From Actinomycetes bacterium (GTDB taxonomy: Bacteria; Actinomycetota; Actinomycetes; Mycobacteriales; Micromonosporaceae), in the NCBI GenBank assembly GCA_023402505.1, contig JAEYGD010000097.1:1-19033 (forward strand): a stretch of 19,033 bases of DNA. The letters run 5' to 3'. This document shows, piece by piece, positions 1-6,410 of the stretch; the stretch's first letter is position 1, and each line of letters begins with the position of its first letter. Under the pieces are notes generated by a model that did not search any database, was not told the origin of the DNA, and saw nothing but the letters and a program-made list of their open reading frames with translations. The position numbers and the translations under genes were made by a program.

Positions 1-899
1 ACCAGCGCCTTGATCTTGTTGTCGAGCAGGTCCTGCTCGGCGGCGCGGCGGTCCGCGTCCTCCGCCTGCCCGGTGTACGAGGCCACGGCGTAGCCCCGGG
101 AACGCAGGAACTCGGCGGTCTCCCCCGCCGCCGCGACGGTCAGCGTGTAGACGATGCCGGAACCCGGCAACTCGTCGAGGTGGTCGGCGAGCCAGGCCAG
201 CCGGTACGCCGGACCGGGCAGGTCGACCACGCCGAGCCGCAGCGACTCCCGGTCCAGACTGCCCCTCAGCACCAGGGCGTCACCGAGCTGCTCGGCGACG
301 TCCTGGGTGACCCGGGCGTTGGCGGTGGCCGTGGTGGCGAGCACCGGCGTTCCTGCCGGCAGGTTGCCGAGGAACGTCCGCAGGCGGCGGTAGTCCGGCC
401 GGAAGTCGTGGCCCCAGTCGGAGACGCAGTGCGCCTCGTCGACCACGAGCAGCCCGGTGGTGGCGGCGAGCTTCGGCAGCACCGTGTCCCGGAAGTCGGG
501 GTTGTTGAGCCGCTCGGGGCTGATCAGGAGCACGTCCACCGCACCGGCGTGGATCTCACCGGTGATCTCGTCCCACTCGTCGAGGTTCGCCGAGTTGATG
601 GTCCGGGCCCGGATGCCGGCCCGGGCGGCGGAGTCGACCTGGTTGCGCATCAACGCGAGCAGCGGCGACACGATGACCGTCGGGCCGTGCCCACCGGCCG
701 CCCGCAGCAGCGCGGTCGCCACGAAGTAGACCGCGGACTTGCCCCAGCCGGTGCGTTGCACACACAGCACCCGCCGCCGGTCCACGACCAGCGCCTCGAT
801 GGCCCGCCACTGGTCGTCGCGGAGCCGGGCGTGCTCCCCGGCCAACCGCCGCAGCACCGCCTCGGCCCGCTCCCGCACCGCCGCCCGATCCTCGCCCAT
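1..899 (-). CDS. RecQ-family ATP-dependent DNA helicase, N-terminal part (truncated by window edge)
   Basis: The frame opens with ATG at 899 and runs 299 complete codons off the left edge, so only the N-terminal part is present. A Q-motif-like stretch (RDDQWRAIEAL, about residues 27-37) precedes Walker A QRTGWGKSAVYF (about 48-59). Motif II is VVDEAHCVSDWGHDFRPDY (about 152-170), the RecQ-type DEAH box with its aromatic-rich extension. Motif III LATTATA (about 188-194) and the start of RecA-like domain 2 (IVYTLTVAAAGETAEFL) follow. Known family role: 3'-5' DNA unwinding in recombination and repair. Whether the zinc-binding and HRDC domains exist cannot be seen. No good Shine-Dalgarno precedes the ATG; TAGAAA lies 6 nt upstream, so a leaderless message is possible. 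It is divergent from the lipoprotein gene at 1000. The family is clear; equivalence to E. coli RecQ is not. Confidence 0.9.
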   Translation of the reverse strand, partial: MGEDRAAVRERAEAVLRRLAGEHARLRDDQWRAIEALVVDRRRVLCVQRTGWGKSAVYFVATALLRAAGGHGPTVIVSPLLALMRNQVDSAARAGIRARTINSANLDEWDEITGEIHAGAVDVLLISPERLNNPDFRDTVLPKLAATTGLLVVDEAHCVSDWGHDFRPDYRRLRTFLGNLPAGTPVLATTATANARVTQDVAEQLGDALVLRGSLDRESLRLGVVDLPGPAYRLAWLADHLDELPGSGIVYTLTVAAAGETAEFLRSRGYAVASYTGQAEDADRRAAEQDLLDNKIKAL

Positions 900-999
900 C
901 CGGCATTTCTACCAGCGCCGCGACGCCGCCCGCCGCCTCCGGTCGGTTCCGTGTCAGGATCGGCTACGGCATCACCTGGTTCGAGAGAGGCATGAGCGC
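900..999. promoter_or_regulatory. Divergent intergenic region between helicase and lipoprotein genes
   Basis: These 100 bases must hold the promoters of both divergent genes if each is transcribed on its own. A purine-rich GAGAGAGG at 983-990 is the likely ribosome binding site for the plus-strand lipoprotein gene. A tiny frame ATG AGC GCA TGA (992-1003) overlaps the chosen lipoprotein start. On the minus strand TAGAAA close to the helicase ATG could be a -10 element. No convincing -35/-10 pair is seen on either strand. Confidence 0.35.
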
Positions 1000-1809
1000 A
1001 TGACGCAGCGACCCGGCACCGCCGCACTCGTCCGGCGCGTCGCCACCGGCTCGGCCGCCCTGCTGGCCGCCGGCACCCTGCTCACCGGGTGCACCGGAAC
1101 CGACGACGACCCGGCCCCGTCGAAGCCCGACCCGAAGGCCGCCCTCCTCGCCTCGGTGCCGGACGAGAAGGATCCGGCGTTCCTCTTCACCGGCACCGAC
1201 GCGAGCGGCACGGTCACCGGCTCGGTCGACCCCGCCAGCAAGGGCCTGGAGCTGAACGTCGTCCAGAAGGACGCCCAGGCCGGCTTCACCATGAAGATGT
1301 CCTTCCGGGTGGTCGACCAGCGGTCCTGGATGAAGGTGGACTTCGACGGCGCGGAGCAGCTGAGCACGCTGCTCAAGCTGCCCAAGCGGTGGATGGAGCT
1401 GGACCGGAGCAAGCTGACCGACCCGGCGGGGGTGCCCGCGTACGAGGGCGCCGACCCGGGCAACACCGGCGTGATCCTGGGTACGGCCGGCGGGGTCCAG
1501 CAGCAGCCCGACGGGTCGTACACCGGCACGGTCGACCTGACCAGCGGCCCGGAGATCGCCGACGCGGTGGACGGCGTCGACGTGGCGGCGCTGGGTGACG
1601 CGGCCAAGGCCGTGCCGTTCGCGGCGGTGGTCGGCCCGGACGGCAACCTCACCACGCTGACCGTCGACATCCCCGCCGCCGGCAAGCAGAAGGCCGCCAA
1701 GTACGTCGTGCGGTACTCCGACTTCGGCACCACCCCGGCGGTCGCCGCGCCGACCGGCGACGACGTGGAGGCGGCGCCGGCGTCGGCGTACGAGCTGCTG
1801 AACAGCTGA
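1000..1809 (+). CDS. Secreted lipoprotein, LppX/LprAFG-like
   Basis: The 269-aa product starts with a short basic region, a hydrophobic stretch and a lipobox LLTGC with the acylated cysteine at residue 31, then an Asp/Pro-rich linker. This predicts export and lipid anchoring to the outer face of the membrane. The mature part has the pattern of the LppX/LprG fold: a set of short amphipathic strands (MKMSFRVVDQRSWMKVDFDG, then repeated TGTVDLTSGPEI and LTTLTVDIP segments). In mycobacteria this family carries lipids or triacylated glycolipids; the ligand here is unknown. Start choice: the ATG at 1000 gives the intact signal peptide and follows GAGAGAGG. The earlier ATG at 992 is in another frame and stops after three codons. 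A longer in-frame extension upstream has no signal character. Family assignment is from pattern only. Confidence 0.8.
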   Translation: MTQRPGTAALVRRVATGSAALLAAGTLLTGCTGTDDDPAPSKPDPKAALLASVPDEKDPAFLFTGTDASGTVTGSVDPASKGLELNVVQKDAQAGFTMKMSFRVVDQRSWMKVDFDGAEQLSTLLKLPKRWMELDRSKLTDPAGVPAYEGADPGNTGVILGTAGGVQQQPDGSYTGTVDLTSGPEIADAVDGVDVAALGDAAKAVPFAAVVGPDGNLTTLTVDIPAAGKQKAAKYVVRYSDFGTTPAVAAPTGDDVEAAPASAYELLNS

Positions 1810-1823
1810 CCGGTGGTGTGCGG

Positions 1824-1885
1824 GCCGGGCGCCCCGGCTCGTGTCGCCGGCCGGTCGCGCTCGTGCCGCCGGGCGGGGCCCGCCC
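1824..1885. terminator. Two GC hairpins between convergent genes (likely bidirectional terminator)
   Basis: The lipoprotein gene (stop 1809) and the SDR gene (stop 1898) converge here. One perfect hairpin has the stem GCCGGG/CCCGGC at 1824-1829 and 1833-1838 with loop CGC. A second has the stem GGGCGG/CCGCCC at 1871-1876 and 1880-1885. Neither has a T tract, which is normal for actinobacterial terminators. Confidence 0.5.
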
Positions 1886-1897
1886 CGCCGCGAGCCG

Positions 1898-2644
1898 TCA
1901 GCGGCCGAGGACCGACCCGCCGTTGACGCCGATGACCTGCCCGGTCACGTAGCCGGCGGCCGGGCCGGTCAGGTAGCGGACCGCCGCCGCGATGTCGTCC
2001 GGGGTGCCGGCCCGCCCGACCAGGGTCGCCGCCACCCGCTTGGCGTGCCCCTCGGGCGTCATCCGGTCACCGAAGAACTCGGTGTCCGCGACGTAGCCGG
2101 GGCTGACCACGTTGACCGTGATCTGCTCCGGGCCGAGCTGCGCCGCCAGGTCGTACGCCCAGCCGTGCAGCGCCGCCTTCGCGGCCGAGTACGGCCCGCC
2201 GCCGCCACGCTGCGCGGCGATCGAGCTGACCAGGACCACCCGCCCGCCGGGCCGGCGCAGCCGCGGCCGGAGCGCCTCGGTGAGCAGTACGGCGGTGAGC
2301 ACGTTCGCGTCGAGGTTGGCCCGCCACTGCGCGGCGACCCCGGCGAGCGTGCCGCCGTCCCCGCCGAGGTAGCCCCCGGCGTTGTTGACCACCGCGTCCA
2401 CCGGCCGGTCCCCGACCGCCTCGACCACCCGGGACACCTGCTCCGGGTCGGTCAGGTCGGCGACGACCGGCCGCACCGCGCCGGGTCGCGCGAGGTCCCA
2501 CGAGATCCGGTCGGCCGCGGCCCGCAGCACCTCCTCCCGCCGCCCGACGACGAGCACGTCGAACCCGTCGGCGGCGAGCGCCCGGGCGACGGCCGCCCCG
2601 ATCCCGGTCCCGCCACCACTGACCACGGCCAGCTGCTCGCCCAT
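1898..2644 (-). CDS. Short-chain dehydrogenase/reductase (SDR) family oxidoreductase
   Basis: The 248-aa product has the usual length and motif order of a classical SDR. The nucleotide-binding motif GGGTGIG lies at residues 10-16, the VADLTD segment at 61-66, NNAG at 87-90, the catalytic serine in LVSS (140-141), the YxxxK pair at Y152/K156, and the C-terminal PGYVADTEF and GQVIGVNGG segments. It should be a soluble NAD(P)H-dependent oxidoreductase, with VVGRREE after strand 2 (residues 32-38) favouring NADP(H) by its arginines. The substrate cannot be told from sequence; FabG-like annotation would be only a fold statement. The ATG at 2644 follows GGGAGGA with good spacing. It lies downstream of the liv operon on the same strand, but the hairpins at 2669-2756 probably separate their transcription. 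Confidence 0.93.
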   Translation of the reverse strand: MGEQLAVVSGGGTGIGAAVARALAADGFDVLVVGRREEVLRAAADRISWDLARPGAVRPVVADLTDPEQVSRVVEAVGDRPVDAVVNNAGGYLGGDGGTLAGVAAQWRANLDANVLTAVLLTEALRPRLRRPGGRVVLVSSIAAQRGGGGPYSAAKAALHGWAYDLAAQLGPEQITVNVVSPGYVADTEFFGDRMTPEGHAKRVAATLVGRAGTPDDIAAAVRYLTGPAAGYVTGQVIGVNGGSVLGR

Positions 2645-2668
2645 GCGCCGTCCTCCCTCGTCGTCGAA

Positions 2669-2739
2669 ACCCCGCCGATCATGAAGTTGTCGCTGCCGTA
2701 CACGGCGTGTCGCGACTATAACTTCATGATCGACGGGGT
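2669..2739. repeat. Nested long inverted repeat (REP/MITE-like hairpin)
   Basis: The arms are 2669-2693 and 2712-2739. They match over ACCCCG, then one mismatch, then CGATCATGAAGTT (13 of 13), then a 3-nt bulge (ATA, right arm only), then GTCGC. The 18-nt centre holds a second small hairpin, GCCGT/ACGGC at 2695-2699 and 2702-2706. The arms are clearly less GC-rich than the surrounding coding DNA. The element sits between the 3' end of livM and the 5' end of the SDR gene, so it could serve as terminator or roadblock, or be a non-autonomous mobile or REP element. Only one copy is in the window. Confidence 0.75.
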
Positions 2740-2740
2740 G

Positions 2741-2756
2741 GTCCCGCGTGCGGGAC
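2741..2756 (-). terminator. Hairpin after livM (probable liv operon terminator)
   Basis: A perfect 7-bp stem GTCCCGC/GCGGGAC with a 2-nt loop starts 6 nt beyond the livM stop codon (2763-2765). In the RNA it is followed directly by the long inverted repeat at 2739-2669. There is no T tract. Position immediately after the last gene of the operon supports a terminator. Confidence 0.55.
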
Positions 2757-2762
2757 GGGTGG

Positions 2763-3881
2763 TCAGGGACGGAGGCGGAGGGAGCGGCGGAGCAGGGCCA
2801 GGCGGGGGGCCAGGCTGGCGATCCCGCCGGGGAAGAAGTAGACCGCCAGGATGAACACCGTGCCCAGCACGAACAGCGGCTGGGACAGCGGACGGCTCAG
2901 GAACGCCGGCAGGGCGTCCACCGCGTCGCTGGCGCCGAAGGCGACCAGCCGGTGGTCCAGGTACATGTAGAGGATGCCGCCGAGCACCGGCCCCCACCGG
3001 GTACCCGGCCCGCCGAGCACCACCATGACCAGCAACGACAGGGTCAGCTCGCTGGACGTGATGTGCGGGGACGCGCCGCCGACGATCAGGCAGTAGACCG
3101 CGCCGCCGGCCGCCGCGAGCCCGCCGGCCAGGGTGAACGCCACCAGCTTGAAACGGTACGGGTCGAGCCCGAGCACCCCGACGCGACGCTCGTCGTCGCG
3201 CAGGCCGGCGAGGACCCGCCCGGTCGGCGAGCCGCTCACCCGGTGCACCACGAACACCACCACGACCAGGTACGCGAGCGCCAGCCAGTACAGGTTGACC
3301 GTGTTCGTCACCCCGACCAGTGCCGGCGGCAACCCGGAGACGTCCAGCGGCAGGCCCTCCTCGCCACCGGTCAACCCGCCGAAGTCGCGGGCCACGAGGA
3401 TCGCGCCGACCTGGGCGAACGCCAGCGTCACCATGGCGAAGGCGATCCCGACGGTACGCAGCGCCACCGCACCCAGCAGCGCGGCGAGGGTCGTCCCGCC
3501 GATGACGGTGAACAGCGCGGCCTGCCACAGTGGCAGCCCGGCCTTGGTGACGAGGATGTCGGTGCCGTACACACCGGCGGCGAAGTAGAGGGCGTGCCCG
3601 AAGGAGAGCATTCCGGTACGCCCGAAGAGCAGGTCGTACCCGGCGGCGAGCCCGCCGAAGACCAGGCAGACGGCGAGCAGTTGCAGGGTGCCCGGCGAGT
3701 TCAGCGCGCCCTCGAAGACGCCCGGCAGGTGCAGCGTCGAGTACGGCAGCATCAGCGCCACGGCCAGCGCGACCAGCGGCAGGAACGGGTGTACCCGGTC
3801 CCAGCGACCGCCGTCCGGTGCCAGCTCCGACGGCACCGCGGCCGGGGGCGCGGGAACCTCGGGACTCTTGACCTCGGTCAT
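2763..3881 (-). CDS. livM: Branched-chain amino acid ABC transporter permease, LivM type
   Basis: The 372-aa integral membrane protein has about 8-10 hydrophobic segments after a 35-residue cytoplasmic N-terminus rich in Pro and Glu. Family signatures include AGYDLLFGRTGMLSFGHALYF (about 87-107), which is the LivM/LivH core with the conserved SFGHA, and RDDERRVGVLGLD, the cytoplasmic loop that contacts the ATPases. With LivH it forms the channel through which substrate from the binding protein is imported. The ATG at 3881 overlaps the livH stop as ATGA, and AAAGGTGG lies 8 nt upstream, so translation is probably coupled. It is the last gene of the operon. A very long alternative frame upstream of this start is an artefact of high GC. 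Family members also take urea, amides or short-chain acids, so the true substrate is uncertain. Confidence 0.92.
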   Translation of the reverse strand: MTEVKSPEVPAPPAAVPSELAPDGGRWDRVHPFLPLVALAVALMLPYSTLHLPGVFEGALNSPGTLQLLAVCLVFGGLAAGYDLLFGRTGMLSFGHALYFAAGVYGTDILVTKAGLPLWQAALFTVIGGTTLAALLGAVALRTVGIAFAMVTLAFAQVGAILVARDFGGLTGGEEGLPLDVSGLPPALVGVTNTVNLYWLALAYLVVVVFVVHRVSGSPTGRVLAGLRDDERRVGVLGLDPYRFKLVAFTLAGGLAAAGGAVYCLIVGGASPHITSSELTLSLLVMVVLGGPGTRWGPVLGGILYMYLDHRLVAFGASDAVDALPAFLSRPLSQPLFVLGTVFILAVYFFPGGIASLAPRLALLRRSLRLRP

Positions 3882-4768
3882 GCCGTTGCCACCTTTCCGG
3901 CGATGCCCTGCGGGCGCAGCAGCAGCACCACGGCGAGCAGCCCGACCACGCAGATGTCGCCCAGCCCGGAGGTGCCGTAGTAGTTGACGAACTGTTGCAG
4001 CAGCCCCACCGCGACGGCCGCGTACGCGGACCCGACGACCGAGCCCATGCCGCCGATCACCACCACGATGAACGCGAAGATCAGCAGCGACCCGCCCTGG
4101 CCGGGCGAGACCGTGCCGAAGTAGACGCTCCCGAGCGCTCCGGCCAGCGCCGCCGCCGCCCCGCCGATCGCGAAGACCAGCGTGAACGCCTTGCGCACGT
4201 CGATGCCGAGGGCGGTGACCATCTCCCGGTTCTCCACCCCGGCGCGGATCACCAGTCCGTAGCGGGTCCACCTGAGGAAGGCCAGGATCGCGCCGAGCAC
4301 CAGCACCGCCGCGATGATCAGCAGCAGGCCGCCGTTGGGCACGTTGGCGCCGAGAATGTTGGTCACCTGCCGCGTCCACTCCGGGCGCGGGAAGGTACGC
4401 GGGTCGGCGCCCCAGGTCGCCTGGAGCAGCGCCACGCCGGCCAGGGAGAGCCCGACGGTGACCAGGACCTGCTCGATGGTGCGCGAGTAGAGCGGCCGGA
4501 TCAGGACCAGCTCGACCAGGACCGCCACCAGCGTACCGGCGAGGACGCCGAACGCCACGGCGATCACGAAGCCGAAGCCGTCCCCGCCGGCACCGGGCAG
4601 GTTGCCGGCCGCCCACCAGGTCGCGTACGCGCCGACGCCGAGGAACAGGCCGTGCGCGAAGTTGAGCACGTCGGCGAGGCCGAAGACCAGGGACAGGCCG
4701 GAGGCGACCAGGAAGTAGAGCGCCGCCAGGCCGAGCCCGGTCAGCGTCAGCAGGATGATCGTGTCCAT
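3878..4768 (-). CDS. livH: Branched-chain amino acid ABC transporter permease, LivH type
   Basis: The 296-aa membrane protein matches LivH in length and motif order. An N-terminal membrane segment (MDTIILLTLTGLGLAALYFL) leads into LVFGLADVLNFAHGLFLGVGAY (about 27-48), the LivH signature NFAHG. The later loop GVENREMVTALGIDV (about 177-191) is the coupling-helix region that binds LivG/LivF, and VVVIGGMGSVVGS is a conserved late segment. It forms the translocation pore with LivM. The ATG at 4768 overlaps the livF stop by one base (TGATG). A GGAAGGA 9 nt upstream lies in the repeat-derived 3' end of livF and probably serves as its ribosome binding site. Confidence 0.93.
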   Translation of the reverse strand: MDTIILLTLTGLGLAALYFLVASGLSLVFGLADVLNFAHGLFLGVGAYATWWAAGNLPGAGGDGFGFVIAVAFGVLAGTLVAVLVELVLIRPLYSRTIEQVLVTVGLSLAGVALLQATWGADPRTFPRPEWTRQVTNILGANVPNGGLLLIIAAVLVLGAILAFLRWTRYGLVIRAGVENREMVTALGIDVRKAFTLVFAIGGAAAALAGALGSVYFGTVSPGQGGSLLIFAFIVVVIGGMGSVVGSAYAAVAVGLLQQFVNYYGTSGLGDICVVGLLAVVLLLRPQGIAGKVATA

Positions 4769-5547
4769 CAGCGCTCGTCCTTCCTCGCGAGCGCGGGGCT
4801 CGCAAGCTCGCTCCTCGCGCCCGGGTGCGACTCCGCGGAACCCACGCCGAGCAGGGACTTCGTGAGCGCGGTCTCCAGCAGCAGTTCCTGCGCGTCGCCG
4901 GTCCAGGCGACCCGGCCGGCGGCGAGCACCACCGCGTCCCGGGCCAGCCGCCGGACCACGGCCAGGTTCTGCTCGACCAGCAGCACCGGCACCGATTCGG
5001 CGACCCGTTCCAGCACCTCGGCCACCTCGGTGACCACCTTCGGCGCGAGACCCTTGGTCGGTTCGTCGACCAGCAGCAGGCGGTTGTCGTTGAGCAGCAC
5101 CCGGCCGATCGCGAGCATCTGCTGCTGCCCGCCGGAGAGCGAGCCGGCCCGCTGCCGGCTCCGCCGTTCCAGTTCGGGGAAGAGCGCGTACACCCGGTCG
5201 TACGCCGGGGTGGTGCCCCGCCGCTCGGCGAGCCGCAGGTTCTCGGCGACGGTGAGGCCGGCGAAGACGCAGCGGTCCTCGGGTACGTAGCCGAGCCCGC
5301 CCCGGACCAGCCGGTGGGTGGGCTGGGCCAGGAGGCTCTGCGCGCCCATCCGGATCGTGCCGCGGACCTCCCCGGCGCGCGGGGTGAGCCCGACGACGGC
5401 GCGCAGCGTGGTGGTCTTGCCGACGCCGTTGCGCCCGAGCAGCACGGTGACGCCGGTCGGGGCGACCGTGAACGACACCCCTTGGAGGATGTGCAGCCCG
5501 GAGATCCGGACGGACAGGTCCTCGACGCTGAGTACCGGTTCACTCAC
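4768..5547 (-). CDS. livF: Branched-chain amino acid ABC transporter ATP-binding protein, LivF type
   Basis: The 259-aa ATPase has Walker A GRNGVGKTT (38-46), the YVPEDR segment after the Q loop (87-92), signature LSGGQ (137-141) and Walker B LLLVDEPT (157-164), then the EQN switch region. It powers import through LivH/LivM as a partner of LivG. Start: GTG at 5547 with GGAGG 7 nt upstream; this GTG overlaps the stop of the preceding 20-codon frame as GTGA. The last 17 residues (GARSELASPALARKDER) go beyond the normal LivF end. They are encoded by a degenerate copy of the repeat that stands upstream of this gene, so the tail is probably repeat-derived and dispensable. Confidence 0.93.
   Translation of the reverse strand: MSEPVLSVEDLSVRISGLHILQGVSFTVAPTGVTVLLGRNGVGKTTTLRAVVGLTPRAGEVRGTIRMGAQSLLAQPTHRLVRGGLGYVPEDRCVFAGLTVAENLRLAERRGTTPAYDRVYALFPELERRSRQRAGSLSGGQQQMLAIGRVLLNDNRLLLVDEPTKGLAPKVVTEVAEVLERVAESVPVLLVEQNLAVVRRLARDAVVLAAGRVAWTGDAQELLLETALTKSLLGVGSAESHPGARSELASPALARKDER
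4771..4820 (-). repeat. Degenerate copy of intercistronic repeat inside the livF 3' end
   Basis: On the minus strand GCGCGAGGAGCGAGC...GCGAGCCCCGC reproduces the core of the 59-bp unit at 5543-5660, minus about six central bases. Here it is read as the last codons of livF. It ends with GAGGAAGGACGAGCGCTGATG, which gives the livF stop, the livH start and the livH Shine-Dalgarno. Confidence 0.6.
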
Positions 5548-5667
5548 AGTACCGCCTCCGTTCGCGACTGCGGGGCTCGCAGAACCGGCTCGCTCCTCGC
5601 GCTCACAGCACCGCCTCCGTTCGCGACTGCGGGGCTCGCAGAACCGGCTCGCTCCTCGCGCTCACAG
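5543..5667 (-). repeat. Tandem 59-bp intercistronic repeat between livG and livF
   Basis: Two head-to-tail copies, 5543-5601 and 5602-5660, differ at a single base (T5550 versus C5609). A 7-bp start of a third copy (5661-5667) reaches into the livG stop. Each copy contains GGAGG, a GTGA start/stop overlap, and the GC-rich core GCGAGGAGCGAGC...GCGAGCCCCGC that recurs at 4771-4820. The near identity suggests a recent duplication or active homogenisation. Confidence 0.85.
5544..5665 (-). other. Two overlapping 20-codon frames in the tandem repeat (possible leader or coupling peptides)
   Basis: Frame 1 runs GTG 5665 to TGA 5603 and frame 2 runs GTG 5606 to TGA 5544. Both encode the same 20-residue peptide, MSARSEPVLRAPQSRTEAVL; the single base difference is silent (GTG/GTA). 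The chain is livG stop, GTGA overlap, frame 1, GTGA overlap, frame 2, GTGA overlap, livF. GGAGG precedes the second and third starts by 7 nt. Ribosomes leaving livG could thus be handed stepwise to livF. Whether the peptide itself has a function is unknown; the frames may exist only as couplers. Confidence 0.4.
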
Positions 5668-6405
5668 CGACTCCCCCAGGTACGCCTCCTGCACGGTCGG
5701 GTTCGCCATGACCGTCTCCGGGGTGTCGCAGGCGAGCAGCGCGCCGTGGTGCATCACGGCGATCCGGTCGGCCAGCTCCAGGATGACGTCCATGTGGTGC
5801 TCGACCATCAGCACCGACCGGCCGCTGTCGCCGGTCAGGGAACGGATCACCCGAACCAGCTCGGGTACGTCCTCGGCGCTGACCCCGGCCATCGGCTCGT
5901 CGAGCAGCATGACGCGGGGCTCCCCGGCGAGCAGCAGGGCGATCTCCAGCTTGCGCTTCTCGCCGTGGGCCAGGGTGCCGGCGAGCGCCGTACCCCGGTG
6001 GGTGAGGCCGACACGCTCCAGCGCCGCGTCGGCGGCGGCGACGACCTCCCGGGCGGCCGCCGCCCGCCGCCACAGCTTCATCGAGCCCCCGCGGTACGCC
6101 TGCACGGCGAGCCGGACGTTCTCCCGCACGCTGAGCGAGCCGAAGACCGAGGACGCCTGGAAGGTACGGCCGAGCCCGAGGCGGGCCCGCCGGTGCGGCG
6201 GGAGGGCGCTGATGTCCTGCCCGTCGAGGGTGATCCGACCTTCCGTGGCCCGGCGCAGGCCGGTGATCAGGTTGAACAGTGAGGTCTTGCCGGCGCCGTT
6301 GGGCCCGATGACTCCGAGGAACTCCCCGGGTGCCAGGTCGAGGTAGACGCTGTCGACGATGGCGACCTCACCGATCCGCCAGGTCAGACCGCGGGTGGCG
6401 AGCAT
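5662..6405 (-). CDS. livG: Branched-chain amino acid ABC transporter ATP-binding protein, LivG type
   Basis: The 247-aa ATPase has Walker A GPNGAGKTS (34-42), the Q-loop region GRTFQASSVF (69-78), an ABC signature in the variant form LAHGE (145-149), Walker B VMLLDEPMAG (165-174) and the switch histidine in MVEHHMD. LivG proteins usually carry LSxGE, so histidine at the third position is a mild deviation. The C-terminal ANPTVQEAYLGE is typical of LivG. It pairs with LivF under the LivH/LivM pore. The ATG at 6405 lies 5 nt after the livK stop, with only a weak ribosome binding site, so reinitiation is likely. Its stop forms GTGA with the first repeat frame. Confidence 0.93.
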   Translation of the reverse strand: MLATRGLTWRIGEVAIVDSVYLDLAPGEFLGVIGPNGAGKTSLFNLITGLRRATEGRITLDGQDISALPPHRRARLGLGRTFQASSVFGSLSVRENVRLAVQAYRGGSMKLWRRAAAAREVVAAADAALERVGLTHRGTALAGTLAHGEKRKLEIALLLAGEPRVMLLDEPMAGVSAEDVPELVRVIRSLTGDSGRSVLMVEHHMDVILELADRIAVMHHGALLACDTPETVMANPTVQEAYLGESL

Positions 6406-6410
6406 TCCCG

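Noticed and set aside
992..1003. ATG at 992 as the lipoprotein start
   Set aside because: It is out of frame and meets TGA after three codons. It might at most be a tiny upstream frame overlapping the true start.
2763..5543. A 926-codon minus-strand frame running across livF, livH and livM
   Set aside because: Only its end (from 3881) is a real protein, LivM. The rest is low-complexity Arg/Pro/Gly sequence in the wrong frame of livF and livH, which have clear motifs in their own frames.
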